A stretch of DNA of 30,603 bases from JBBEDS01 sp040881175 (GCA_040881175.1 JBBEDS010000008.1:1-30603); one strand, 5' to 3'; positions 7,145 to 14,360 are shown, counted from the stretch's first letter. Notes: generated from the letters alone by a model not told the origin. Numbers and translations: made by a program.

Positions 7145-7831
7145 ATGGATTTTTCCGACCCCGAATTCAACGCTATTGTTGAGAAGATGACTCTTCTTGT
7201 CGGTCAGGCCCTCCCGGAGATTATGGAAACAGAAGAATATTCTGATGAGCTTGAGAAGCTCAATGCACTAATGCTGAAAAAGTTTGGACATATTATTACC
7301 GACGTGATCGTCAAGGTTACCTACAAGGTTGCAGAGGTAAAAGAGACAGAAGGCGAATCGGGACGAACTGCTAGTCAGCAGCCTGGGGTCAATGTAAGTT
7401 TTGATATCGGTGCCGGTGATATGAGCTTCCTCAAAGGCTTAAAGGTCAGCGCTGAGCCCGATGAACTTGAGGAGATTGAGAGAGGTTTACAGAGAGCGAG
7501 AGAAAGAAAGCTTCTCCCTCCCGCATCTACTGAAAGTGAAAAACCAAAGCTGGAAACAGGCGAGATCATTAACAACATCAGAATGATAGCCAGACAGCTA
7601 GACCCGGACGCTAGGTTGCGAGTGGCCCAAGGAGTAAACGGTGACGAGGAATCAAAGTACTGGGACGTAAAATTTCCAGAAAACGAGAACCTAATAAATG
7701 AAAGAATCTGGCTGAATTGTATTCAGGAAGTGGTGAATAAAATAGTCGACCATAGCGGGAATAAAGAAAAAATGGAAAAAGCCCTTCGCGGGTTTATGCA
7801 ATTCCTCATCCTGGCAGGGTTAAATGAATGA
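7145..7831 (+). CDS. Unknown soluble protein
   Basis: 228 residues with a strong AAGGAGG ribosome binding site. No signal peptide or membrane helices. The N-terminal 50 residues look helical (FNAIVEKMTLLVGQALPEIM), a short beta-rich stretch follows (VIVKVTYKVAEVKE, NVSFDIGAGDMSFLK), then a charged helical linker around 105-125, and a C-terminal helical region with WLNCIQEVVNKIVDHSG and ALRGFMQFLILAGLNE. I do not recognise a family. Its stop overlaps the next ATG (ATGA at 7828-7831), so the two products are translationally coupled and probably act together, the second being exported. Confidence 0.75.
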   Translation: MDFSDPEFNAIVEKMTLLVGQALPEIMETEEYSDELEKLNALMLKKFGHIITDVIVKVTYKVAEVKETEGESGRTASQQPGVNVSFDIGAGDMSFLKGLKVSAEPDELEEIERGLQRARERKLLPPASTESEKPKLETGEIINNIRMIARQLDPDARLRVAQGVNGDEESKYWDVKFPENENLINERIWLNCIQEVVNKIVDHSGNKEKMEKALRGFMQFLILAGLNE

Positions 7832-8484
7832 GAAAAATCATTCTTCTGGCAGGGGTTCTTGTCATCTGCTCCGCAATAGCCATGGGTCAGTCACGACGCC
7901 ATCGGCCCGGAGAGCTTGTCGGTTCGACAGAGCAGCGAGTTATCCAAAATACCAAAGCTGTTAATCTGGGCATTGAAAGTGTAGTCGATGATAAGCAACT
8001 GATGTCGATGGCAAGCAACGGAAAGTTGGTCAGGCTGTTAGATACAAGCCACTACTATATAGGTCACAGCCGTAATCAGAAGCCAGAGCCGGTATATGTC
8101 AGGCCGTGGGTGGCTTCGTATCTTAACAATTTAGCTCGAGATTACTTTCTGGCCTTTCGTAAGAAGCTTAAGATAACTTCGGGAACCCGAACCCTTGAGA
8201 GACAAAAGGCCATGCGGACCAGGGGCTCTCGATACTACACCCCCTATGCAGCTAAAGCAGAAACTGCGCTTGAGGAATCGTTGCACTTGCGTGGCGTGGT
8301 CGTGGATATATCCCGCTTGGGTATGACCAGACGTGAAATACTCTGGTTCAGGCAGCGCCTAGTTGCTGACAAGGTGAATGGCATTGAAGCCGAAGAAGAA
8401 CAGAATGAAATCGAGATCGAGATAGAACCAATTGAAGAGAACGTCTGCTACCATATTGTTGTTTTTCCTAAAAGTAGTAAATAA
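7828..8484 (+). CDS. Secreted peptidase M15-like (DUF5715-type) protein
   Basis: 218 residues. A signal peptide is clear: MRK, a hydrophobic core IILLAGVLVICSAIAMG, then QSRRHR. The mature part has YVRPWVASYLNNLARDY, a conserved ITSGTRTLERQKAM, and SLHLRGVVVDIS, which fits the H-x2-G-x3-D zinc-binding pattern of D-alanyl-D-alanine carboxypeptidase-like M15 folds, then MTRREILWF and a final VCYHIVVFP. A second zinc ligand could be the His of CYHIVV. A highly acidic insert of Glu/Ile repeats lies just before it. The probable role is peptidoglycan-related outside the membrane; catalysis is not shown. Translation is coupled to the upstream gene by ATGA. Confidence 0.75.
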   Translation: MRKIILLAGVLVICSAIAMGQSRRHRPGELVGSTEQRVIQNTKAVNLGIESVVDDKQLMSMASNGKLVRLLDTSHYYIGHSRNQKPEPVYVRPWVASYLNNLARDYFLAFRKKLKITSGTRTLERQKAMRTRGSRYYTPYAAKAETALEESLHLRGVVVDISRLGMTRREILWFRQRLVADKVNGIEAEEEQNEIEIEIEPIEENVCYHIVVFPKSSK

Positions 8485-8517
8485 AAAGCTCCGACTAAGA
8501 TCGGAGCAATTTTTTTC
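8483..8517. terminator. Bidirectional terminator
   Basis: Stem GCTCCGA/TCGGAGC (8488-8494 and 8501-8507), with a run of A on the left and of T on the right, so it can stop transcription from both sides. The minus-strand gene uses the loop CTA as its stop codon. Confidence 0.85.
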
Positions 8518-8887
8518 TAAAGTACGTAATCTGTGCATTTGAGAAGAATAACCAGCAGTCATTAGTAATTCTTTCGACAATTTTCTCTTCCCACTTTTCG
8601 TACTCCCTCGTCTTCTTCAGGGAGTAATTTTCTACGCCGGTAATGATTATATGGACCATCTCATGAAACAGAGTTTGGGCATCGAGCGGATCGGGCGGTA
8701 TATAGATAGCTTTTACGCCAAGGAGCAATTCTCCCATGTATTTCTTCCTACCTCTGCTTAGCGGTGCGGCCCTAACTATTGTGAATTTACCGCTTTCCAA
8801 GATCTCTTTGGCTAATTTGAAAAAGCAATCAGCTAGTCTTTTACCGGCCCTCGACTCATAGATAATTTGTTTCTTAGTCTTAGCCAT
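8495..8887 (-). CDS. Small HExxH putative zinc metallopeptidase
   Basis: 130 residues starting MAKTKKQIIYESRAGKRLAD. A GGAGGAG ribosome binding site just upstream fixes this ATG over an in-frame TTG 12 bases earlier, which would lie inside the ribosome binding site. The centre has a beta-rich GELLLGVKAIYIPP followed by DAQTLFHEMVHIIITG, an HExxH zinc-protease motif (HEMVH). The third ligand is not obvious; a downstream Glu in the EKWEEKIVERI helix is a candidate. No signal peptide is seen. It shares a terminator with the convergent M15-like gene. The family is not recognised beyond the motif. Confidence 0.7.
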   Translation of the reverse strand: MAKTKKQIIYESRAGKRLADCFFKLAKEILESGKFTIVRAAPLSRGRKKYMGELLLGVKAIYIPPDPLDAQTLFHEMVHIIITGVENYSLKKTREYEKWEEKIVERITNDCWLFFSNAQITYFRKKLLRS

Positions 8888-8916
8888 ATTCTCCTCCAAT
8901 TTTTAAATAACTCTAA

Positions 8917-8945
8917 TTGATATTTTACTAGTTAAAATATAGAAT
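8917..8945 (+). promoter_or_regulatory. Promoter of tRNA-Ala(CGC)
   Basis: -35 TTGATA (8917-8922), 17-base spacer, -10 TAGAAT (8940-8945). The expected start is about 8 bases before the mature tRNA 5' end. Confidence 0.7.
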
Positions 8946-8959
8946 ACAAATGCCCAAAG

Positions 8960-9033
8960 GGGCCTATAGCACAGTGGTAATGCGCCGCATTCGCATTGCG
9001 GAGACCCGAGTTCGATTCTCGGTAGGTCCACCA
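8960..9033 (+). tRNA. tRNA-Ala (CGC anticodon)
   Basis: Acceptor GGGCCTA/TAGGTCC with G3:U70, anticodon stem CCGCA/TGCGG with loop TTCGCAT (CGC, reads GCG), 4-base variable loop, T-arm CCGAG/CTCGG with loop TTCGATT, discriminator A and encoded CCA (9031-9033). The D-stem GCAC/ATGC has one C-A mismatch. Confidence 0.95.
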
Positions 9034-9201
9034 ACAGGAACTTTCGCGTTTTCATTTAGATGCAGTATCCTCAATGCTGGACCTTTACTTTTTTGTTATA
9101 AGCGACTAGATTGACGGTGCACGTTGAAAATTCGTGATTTGATTTGCAAATATATACCGTTTTGCCTCTAGCTTTTTAAGTTCAATAAAGGAGTAAAAGA
9201 G

Positions 9202-10266
9202 ATGAAAAGGATTAGGGAAGCTCTTGCACTCATATTTGTTCCCTTGTTTTTCTCTCTCTCCGCCTATGGTGGTGACTGTGAAGACTTGCACCTGATTTCT
9301 GCCACAACTCGAGTAGTTAAGTATGGAGAAACGATACTGGTCCACGGGTGCAATTTTAGTGGGAATTTGTACGTGCGTATAGGCAATCGGCTGGTTGTCC
9401 CGGCAGAAAAGCTTTCTACCGAGTTTGCTGTTGCTCAGATGCCATATGTGCCGGTGATCCCTACGCACATAAGGGTTGAAGTTGAGGCTGTCGTGGACGG
9501 CGCGATGAACAAAAGTAACACGGTAACTTTGCAGGCCTGGCCCGAAGATATGCCATTTCCGGAGTTCAAGGGCGGGTGGCTCGTTGACGGTGCGACATTC
9601 AGGAACGGTGTATTTTCTCCCGGTATGATTGCGACTCTATTCGGCAACTCATTTACGAGAGTAGAGGAGGCGTTGAACAAAATGCCCCTCCCCAGAGAGC
9701 TTGCCGGGTTAAGCGTGTTCTATGGCGATAAGGCCGTAGCGTTGTTTTACGTTGGACCATCGCAGATCAACTTTATGATCCCGCTTGAGGCTGACGAGCG
9801 TAGAGTCGTGCTTATGAGGTTTGTGACCATTGGGCCGGACGGTTTGAAATATGTTAGCCAGACTAGTCCTGTCCAGACTGTTCCCTCGGTGCCGCGAGTT
9901 TTTATGTATCTAGATGATCAAGGCAAGTTAATGCCGGTTGTTACGGATTCGTCTTGGCAGATTGTTAACCAAGATAATCCGGCCAGAGCCGGCCAGAGCT
10001 TGGCGGTCTTCCTAACGGGTCTTGGAAAGGTTGCTCCGGAGGTTGCTTCTGGAAACCCCGCGCCAGAAGGAAGCAGAGTAGTTAACTGGCCTATTGTCAG
10101 GGTTGGTAAATACGAGGCAGAGGTTTTGTTCGCTGGTCTTGCGCCTGGATATTCAGGATTGTATCAGCTTAACTTTGTTTTACCCGGCGGACTTGCACCA
10201 GGCAAAGTCAGCGTTACTATTAGTGCAAAGGGCGAGAGCACTACTATCGTGCTCCCGGTTAATTAA
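9202..10266 (+). CDS. Secreted protein with IPT-like and TIGR03437-type (Acidobacteria-like) domains
   Basis: 354 residues, AAAGGAG ribosome binding site, clear signal peptide (KRIREALALIFVPLFFSLSAYG). Residues about 30-110 look like an IPT/TIG beta-sandwich: YGETILVHGCNFSGNLYVRI. From about residue 125 it matches the C-terminal domain TIGR03437 abundant in Solibacter-type Acidobacteria: FSPGMIATLFGNSF, LAGLSVFYGDKAVALFYVGP, SQINFMIPLEA, LAVFLTGLGKVAPEV and LAPGYSGLYQLNFVLP. In that family the domain ends large secreted proteins; here it is nearly the whole protein. Function is unknown. Its bases look richer in G and C than its neighbours, which with the family distribution suggests transfer from another phylum (inference). 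Confidence 0.82.
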   Translation: MKRIREALALIFVPLFFSLSAYGGDCEDLHLISATTRVVKYGETILVHGCNFSGNLYVRIGNRLVVPAEKLSTEFAVAQMPYVPVIPTHIRVEVEAVVDGAMNKSNTVTLQAWPEDMPFPEFKGGWLVDGATFRNGVFSPGMIATLFGNSFTRVEEALNKMPLPRELAGLSVFYGDKAVALFYVGPSQINFMIPLEADERRVVLMRFVTIGPDGLKYVSQTSPVQTVPSVPRVFMYLDDQGKLMPVVTDSSWQIVNQDNPARAGQSLAVFLTGLGKVAPEVASGNPAPEGSRVVNWPIVRVGKYEAEVLFAGLAPGYSGLYQLNFVLPGGLAPGKVSVTISAKGESTTIVLPVN

Positions 10267-10322
10267 GCAAAAATCCCGACGGCGTCGGGATGATATAGCG
10301 GCGAAAGCCGCTTTTACTTTTT
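10267..10322. terminator. Two hairpins between convergent genes
   Basis: Hairpin 1 is ATCCCGAC/GTCGGGAT (10273-10291); on the minus strand it is followed by TTTTT and so ends the 10314-10589 gene. Hairpin 2 is AGCGGC-GAAA-GCCGCT (10297-10312), followed on the plus strand by TTTACTTTTT, and ends the TIGR03437-type gene. Confidence 0.8.
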
Positions 10323-10589
10323 GAGAGAAGACTCTTCTTTGACTTCGGGGTCGTAGATCAGCAGGATGATCTTGGATTTGCCTTTGGATTCAGGCTCTTT
10401 GACGACGGTCGGTTTTTCGTCCACAACCCCATTTTTGACCTCATAGACCTCAATTTTCACATCGGGCAATTTGCCCACATGTTCCACGTTGGGCATCGGT
10501 TTGGGAAGCTTTGGAAAATCGTTTGCCGGAATGCTATTTCCCAGGCAGAGAACGGCTGAAACGATGAAGAGAGCTGCTAGCTTATTCAT
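10314..10589 (-). CDS. Small secreted protein of unknown function
   Basis: 91 residues with an AAGGAG ribosome binding site. Signal peptide MNKLAALFIVSAVLCLGNSI, with likely cleavage before about residue 20-23. The short mature chain starts with Pro-rich FPKLPKPMPNVEHVGKLP, then two beta-like stretches (VKIEVYEVKNG, KSKIILLIYDPEVKEE) and a Lys-rich tail. No family is recognised. It is convergent with the TIGR03437-type gene and shares its terminator region. Confidence 0.7.
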   Translation of the reverse strand: MNKLAALFIVSAVLCLGNSIPANDFPKLPKPMPNVEHVGKLPDVKIEVYEVKNGVVDEKPTVVKEPESKGKSKIILLIYDPEVKEESSLKK

Positions 10590-10713
10590 GGTCTTTCTCC
10601 TTGTAAAAGTTCATTACCGCATATCCATTTTACCATATCCTATAAAAAATTGAACAATATTTTTACACAGGTATAATGTAGTAAACCAAAGTCTTTTGTC
10701 AGGAGAAAAGTCG

Positions 10714-10869
10714 ATGAGTGAAAAGATAAAGAAAATCCTGACTTCTTTGAAGATCAGGTATAAGCATACTTGCGGGCACTGCGGGCGGACATGGACTAGC
10801 GAAGCTCAGGAAGCATTTTGCCCCCAATGCAATAAGGGAGATAAAGTAAGCTGGACATTTACAAAATAG
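10714..10869 (+). CDS. Small zinc-ribbon protein
   Basis: 51 residues: MSEKIKKILTSLKIRYKH, then TCGHCGRTW and FCPQCNKGDKV, two CxxC pairs 19 residues apart that form a four-Cys zinc ribbon. An AGGAG ribosome binding site sits 8 bases before the ATG. The basic N-terminus and zinc ribbon suggest nucleic-acid or protein contact, but no partner is known. It sits 29 bases before the YkuK-like gene on the same strand and may be cotranscribed with it. Confidence 0.7.
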   Translation: MSEKIKKILTSLKIRYKHTCGHCGRTWTSEAQEAFCPQCNKGDKVSWTFTK

Positions 10870-10898
10870 TGATTTTCTGATAAGTTTTGAAAAATACA

Positions 10899-11447
10899 AT
10901 GCAAGACGGTAACAGAAATACAGAAGATCCTGAATACTTTATCAGTCCGTCACGCGGCAAGCGTGATTTTTTTCAGGTTGTTGACGATGTAGTTGAGTTC
11001 ATAAACGAAGACAGCAAGAGTAAATATGCCGTGGTGGTTGGGACTGATTCCGAAGGACTAACCCAAGCGAATGGCAGGCCGGGCATCGCCGAGTTTGTTA
11101 GTGTTGTTACGGTGCACAGAGTTGGTAAGCATGGCAGGTTCTTTTGGAAGAGAATGAGTGGTGTGGTCACCTATGACCGTCACGACAGAATGCTCAAGGA
11201 GGCATCCTTCTCTTTGGAGCTTGCCCAAAGGGTTGTTGCCCAGTTGAGGGGCAAGCTGAGTGACGACAAGTATGAATTTGAAATACATTTGGACATTGGC
11301 CAGAACGGCCCAACTAAGATCATGATCCAAGAGATAGTTGGCATGATTACCGGAAGCGGCTTCAAGGCGAAAATAAAACCAGACTCATATGCAGCCAATA
11401 AGGTGGCGGACAGGTATGTCCAAACTTCTCGCACATTCCGAGCCTAA
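10899..11447 (+). CDS. YkuK-family (DUF458) ribonuclease H-like protein
   Basis: 182 residues from ATG 10899; an in-frame TTG at 10887 is the alternative, and neither has a clear ribosome binding site. It shows the family's ordered motifs: FISPSRGKRDFFQVVDDVVEF at the start, YAVVVGTDSEG (acidic residues of the RNase H-like fold), SFSLELAQRVVAQL, FEIHLDIGQNGPTKIMI and the closing KPDSYAANKVADRY. The length matches the family (about 160-180 aa). Biochemical function is not established for the family; a nuclease-like fold is the accepted view. A terminator follows at 11464. Its neighbour upstream is a zinc ribbon. Confidence 0.88.
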   Translation: MQDGNRNTEDPEYFISPSRGKRDFFQVVDDVVEFINEDSKSKYAVVVGTDSEGLTQANGRPGIAEFVSVVTVHRVGKHGRFFWKRMSGVVTYDRHDRMLKEASFSLELAQRVVAQLRGKLSDDKYEFEIHLDIGQNGPTKIMIQEIVGMITGSGFKAKIKPDSYAANKVADRYVQTSRTFRA

Positions 11448-11463
11448 ATGAAACAAATAATAT

Positions 11464-11491
11464 ACGGTCCAAAAGGGCCGTTTGTTTTTTG
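11464..11491 (+). terminator. Rho-independent terminator
   Basis: ACGGTCC-AAAA-GGGCCGT hairpin (one G-T pair) followed by TTGTTTTTTG, after the YkuK-like gene. Confidence 0.85.
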
Positions 11492-11544
11492 TTCCTTTTC
11501 TGCTAAGTTTAGATTAATGAAGTGTGTTTAAGGAGACTATCCAG

Positions 11545-12075
11545 ATGTCGTACCTTAAAAGTTGGAGGTTTTGGATACTGATACTACTATTTGGGTTCGT
11601 AAGTGCTTTTTTTATCCACGATTTCATTTGTGCCGACGTCCTAAGTGATTTCCTTTTTGAATATAGGGGGCCGGACGGTGACTATGATCTTAGTGATGAC
11701 CGTATCGCCGGTATCGTTTCGGCAATTAACCTGTCGAGAGACAGGATTAATAAAAAAGATGGTGGTGAGCATTTTGGCAAGTACCAGGAACGTATGATGA
11801 AATATCTTAATGGAGAAAGGCCCCTGAGGATATATTGGAGCGAATATATGACCTCAAATGAGAAGAGGCCTCTCTGGGTCTCCCTATTATTCAAGGGGAC
11901 ATGCGGCATGGCCTTTATGCTGACTGAGAGAATAGTCCTCGGGCCGGGGACGTTCGATGTCTGTACCAGCTCTTCCAAGACCGTAACCCACGAGATGCTC
12001 CATCTCGCCATAGGGGCTCCTGGCCATAGCAAATTGATCCCGCTAGTCGATTTCTATTTCCCAGACCACATTTGA
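11545..12075 (+). CDS. Membrane-anchored HExxH putative metallopeptidase
   Basis: 176 residues from MSYLKSWRFW; AAGGAGA lies 8 bases upstream, which favours this ATG over an earlier in-frame GTG at 11524. One N-terminal hydrophobic segment (FWILILLFGFVSAFFIHDFI) acts as signal anchor or signal peptide. The rest is extracytoplasmic in this model: charged helices, then LRIYWSEYM, and near the C-terminus SSKTVTHEMLHLAIGAPGHS, an HExxH zinc site (HEMLH) with a possible third ligand in GHS or the final DFYFPDH. Two Cys (GTCG and FDVCTS) could form a disulphide. Family unknown. The stop codon lies in the terminator hairpin loop. Confidence 0.72.
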   Translation: MSYLKSWRFWILILLFGFVSAFFIHDFICADVLSDFLFEYRGPDGDYDLSDDRIAGIVSAINLSRDRINKKDGGEHFGKYQERMMKYLNGERPLRIYWSEYMTSNEKRPLWVSLLFKGTCGMAFMLTERIVLGPGTFDVCTSSSKTVTHEMLHLAIGAPGHSKLIPLVDFYFPDHI

Positions 12076-12090
12076 AGATGTGGTCTTTTT
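12063..12090 (+). terminator. Terminator after the 11545 gene
   Basis: AGACCACAT/ATGTGGTCT 9-bp stem (12063-12071 and 12078-12086) with loop TTGAAG, then a T tract. The loop also serves as the -35 of the rmuC promoter. Confidence 0.85.
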
Positions 12091-12100
12091 CGTTTACAAT
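12072..12100 (+). promoter_or_regulatory. Promoter of rmuC, -35 in the terminator loop
   Basis: -35 TTGAAG (12072-12077) is exactly the loop of the preceding terminator. The spacer is 17 bases and the -10 is TACAAT (12095-12100). The ATG at 12108 is 7 bases downstream, so the transcript would be leaderless. Confidence 0.65.
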
Positions 12101-12107
12101 TGCGGTA

Positions 12108-13154
12108 ATGTCCGACGTTTCATTAATCATTATTGGAGTACTATCTGTGGCTGTTTTATTCCTGCTTTTTCGCATTATTAAAGGAGGTCAAGGTGCCGAT
12201 ACAATGAACTATTTGAACCAGAGGCTGGATAATATGAACTCATCTGTGAACCAAGCTTTACGCGATACTGTAAAGATGGTTGCTGAACAGTTGAAGGATA
12301 GCAGGGAGTCAGTTGAGCGTTCCTCGGGGGCTATTAATAAGCAGGTTGAGGGATTTACGACCGGGCTAACTCAGCTGACGGAAAATCTTAAGCAGGTCCA
12401 CGAAACCGTTAAGGACGTATCTTCTTTCCAAGACATATTTAAATCTCCGAAGCTGCGAGGTATCTGGGGCGAAGCTTCACTCGAAGCATCTCTGGCACAG
12501 TATTTTCCTAAGGACCGCTACAAACTGCAACACTATTTCAAAAGCGGAGAAGCGGTAGATGCCGCTCTACGTCTTCCAAATGAACTCCTGTTGCCCGTCG
12601 ATTCAAAATTCAATTGGGAAAACTTCGAAAAGATGGTGAATGCAGACAATGACGTCAGCCGAGCTCAGTATCGTAAAAGTTTTTTCTCGGACGTGAAGAA
12701 GAAAATAGATGAGATAGCATCAAAGTATGTTCTGCCATCGGAAGGCACTACCGATTTTGCCTTGATGTTCGTACCAGCCGAAACGGTATATTACGAAATC
12801 GTTAACAATATTAAAGACGTTGATCTGCCAACTTATGCTTTGTCTAAAAAAGTTTTTTTGGTTTCGCCGAATACCTTTATGCTCTCAGTCTCCGCTATCG
12901 GTCACTGGCTCAAAGATGTTCAGGTGAGTAAGCAGACGAGGGAGATAATGAAGCGGCTCGCTGTCATAGCCAAAGATGGCCAGAAGTTAGCCGATGGTTT
13001 CAGAAAACTGGGCAGTCACATCTCCAATGCCAGCTCGGCCTACGAGGACTCCGAGAAGCGTCTTGGCCTAATGACCAATAGGGTTCAGGGAGTTATTAAA
13101 ATAGGAGTGGATGAAGAGACGCCCGAGATAGAATCCTCTAAGACTGAGGAGTAG
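12108..13154 (+). CDS. rmuC: DNA recombination protein RmuC family
   Basis: 348 residues from MSDVSLIIIGVL; an in-frame TTG at 12072 lies in the terminator loop and is rejected. One N-terminal membrane helix (SLIIIGVLSVAVLFLLFRII), a coiled-coil region to about residue 115, then the RmuC nuclease-like core: LRGIWGEASLEASLAQYF, AVDAALRLPNELLLPVDSKF (PD-(D/E)xK-like DSK), DFALMFVPAETVYYEIV and VFLVSPNTFMLSVSAIGHW. RmuC limits certain DNA rearrangements in E. coli; the exact substrate is unknown. A promoter sits directly upstream with no space for a ribosome binding site. ppa follows by 46 bases with its own promoter. Confidence 0.95.
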   Translation: MSDVSLIIIGVLSVAVLFLLFRIIKGGQGADTMNYLNQRLDNMNSSVNQALRDTVKMVAEQLKDSRESVERSSGAINKQVEGFTTGLTQLTENLKQVHETVKDVSSFQDIFKSPKLRGIWGEASLEASLAQYFPKDRYKLQHYFKSGEAVDAALRLPNELLLPVDSKFNWENFEKMVNADNDVSRAQYRKSFFSDVKKKIDEIASKYVLPSEGTTDFALMFVPAETVYYEIVNNIKDVDLPTYALSKKVFLVSPNTFMLSVSAIGHWLKDVQVSKQTREIMKRLAVIAKDGQKLADGFRKLGSHISNASSAYEDSEKRLGLMTNRVQGVIKIGVDEETPEIESSKTEE

Positions 13155-13165
13155 TTTATATTTCG

Positions 13166-13195
13166 TTGGCATTTTGTCCGAAATGTGATTAAATT
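13166..13195 (+). promoter_or_regulatory. Promoter of ppa
   Basis: -35 TTGGCA (13166-13171), 18-base spacer, -10 TAAATT (13190-13195). The ATG at 13201 is 5 bases further, so ppa is probably leaderless; no ribosome binding site is present. Confidence 0.55.
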
Positions 13196-13200
13196 GATTC

Positions 13201-13731
13201 ATGTCTTTCCATAAAATAACAATTGGAGACGAATCTCCAGAGGTATTCAATGTTGTTATTGAGATACCTAAAAATAGTCAGAATAAATACGAATTTGATG
13301 AAGAAACCGGCGTAATAAAGCTGGATAGGGTTTTGCATTCACCGATACACTATCCTGCTGACTATGGCTTTATTCCCGAAACACGCTCTGAGGATGGGGA
13401 CCACCTCGATGCTATAGTGCTAGGCGGAGAGCCGGTATTTGTCGGTTGTGTGGTCCAGGCCAGACCGATCGGGTTACTCAAAATGATTGATTCGGGCGAA
13501 GAGGATTTCAAAATACTTGCCGTGCAAAATGATAACCCAAGATTTAAGAGTGTGAAGGATATAAAAGATATAGAATCTAATAACCCCCACATGCTGAAAG
13601 AGATAGTCCACTTTTTTGAAACCTATAAACAGCTTGAGGACAAAACGGTCAAAATTTTAGGCTGGGATGATGGCAAGGCTGCGAAAAGTGAGATCAAGAG
13701 AGCCAAGGAATCATTTAGTAAAGAGAATTAG
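13201..13731 (+). CDS. ppa: Inorganic pyrophosphatase, family I
   Basis: 176 residues, the usual length for a bacterial soluble family I enzyme, which hydrolyses PPi to two phosphates in the cytoplasm and pulls biosynthetic reactions forward. Visible motifs: VVIEIPKNSQNKYEFDEETG, HYPADYGFIPET, and the metal-binding DGDHLDAIVL. The signature normally has Pro or Glu where this one has His (DGDHLD), a mild oddity; the three Asp are kept. KPIGLL-like RPIGLLKMID and HFFETYKQLEDK follow. The start fits a leaderless promoter. A strong terminator follows at 13758. Confidence 0.97.
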   Translation: MSFHKITIGDESPEVFNVVIEIPKNSQNKYEFDEETGVIKLDRVLHSPIHYPADYGFIPETRSEDGDHLDAIVLGGEPVFVGCVVQARPIGLLKMIDSGEEDFKILAVQNDNPRFKSVKDIKDIESNNPHMLKEIVHFFETYKQLEDKTVKILGWDDGKAAKSEIKRAKESFSKEN

Positions 13732-13757
13732 ATTTAATAAAAGAGATAACTCTTTTC

Positions 13758-13790
13758 CCTCGACCCATCTGGGTCGAGGTTTTGTTTTTT
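13758..13790 (+). terminator. Rho-independent terminator of ppa
   Basis: CCTCGACCC/GGGTCGAGG 9-bp stem with loop ATCT, followed by TTTTGTTTTTT. A smaller AAAGAG/CTCTTT hairpin lies just before it. Confidence 0.9.
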
Positions 13791-13850
13791 GGTAGTCAGT
13801 TTGCTAGTATTATTTCAAACAGCTTCTTAAAATATTTGGAGGCAAAACCT

Positions 13851-14348
13851 ATGAGCATGTTCCCATACTCAGTTCTTCATAGGATTCTTTCTGGCGACGA
13901 CAGGCATCCGGTTTATTCAGTTTTAACGGAAGGAGATAAGAAAGAGTTGGCTCAACTGGAAGCGAAAAAATCTGAACTTGACCAAGAAAGGATCAAAATT
14001 ATACGCAAGGCAGCTATCAAGGGCGGCCTAGCTGCTAATAACCTGGAAGACCTCAAGTCTGAGTCAGGTCACCCATTCATTGAGGAAGATGGCAGAGCTA
14101 GTTACAAAAGAGCCGTTGCGAAAGGCAAAATCATATTGCCGGAGATGGCATACTTATGCCAGTCAGAGTATGCTCCAATCGTAGAGGGAACGTCAGGCGA
14201 GAAAGAAGATACCTGCGGTTGGGTAAAAGGTGAGCCGTTAGAAAAAAGCTATGATGAGATAGGCCCGCTGTCAGGCTCGGCAGGTTCTGAACTTTTCTGT
14301 AAAATCTGCGGCAAGCGGCTCTGCAGAATAGTGGCTATACGTTCTTAA
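13851..14348 (+). CDS. Unknown protein with DksA/TraR-like features (helical N-part, C-terminal Cys pairs)
   Basis: 165 residues from MSMFPYSVLHRIL, chosen because GGAGG lies 8 bases upstream; an earlier in-frame start would sit in the ppa terminator. The first 70 residues are helical and charged (KKELAQLEAKKSELDQERIKIIRKAA), possibly a short coiled coil. The second half has scattered Cys (YLCQSEY, DTCGWVKG) and ends with FCKICGKRLCRIVAI, a CxxC plus a further Cys. The helical hairpin followed by a Cys site recalls DksA/TraR-type proteins, but I cannot support membership. It is followed 12 bases later by another unknown gene with its own ribosome binding site; the two likely form an operon. 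Confidence 0.65.
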   Translation: MSMFPYSVLHRILSGDDRHPVYSVLTEGDKKELAQLEAKKSELDQERIKIIRKAAIKGGLAANNLEDLKSESGHPFIEEDGRASYKRAVAKGKIILPEMAYLCQSEYAPIVEGTSGEKEDTCGWVKGEPLEKSYDEIGPLSGSAGSELFCKICGKRLCRIVAIRS

Positions 14349-14360
14349 GGAGGAAGTTTC

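Noticed and set aside
8888..8899. TTG start for the 8495 gene
   Set aside because: The four extra codons are themselves the GGAGGAG ribosome binding site.
12072..12107. Earlier TTG start for rmuC
   Set aside because: The TTG is the terminator loop and -35; the promoter would start transcription after it.
13782..13850. Earlier start for the 13851 gene
   Set aside because: It begins in the T tract of the ppa terminator; a GGAGG supports the ATG at 13851.
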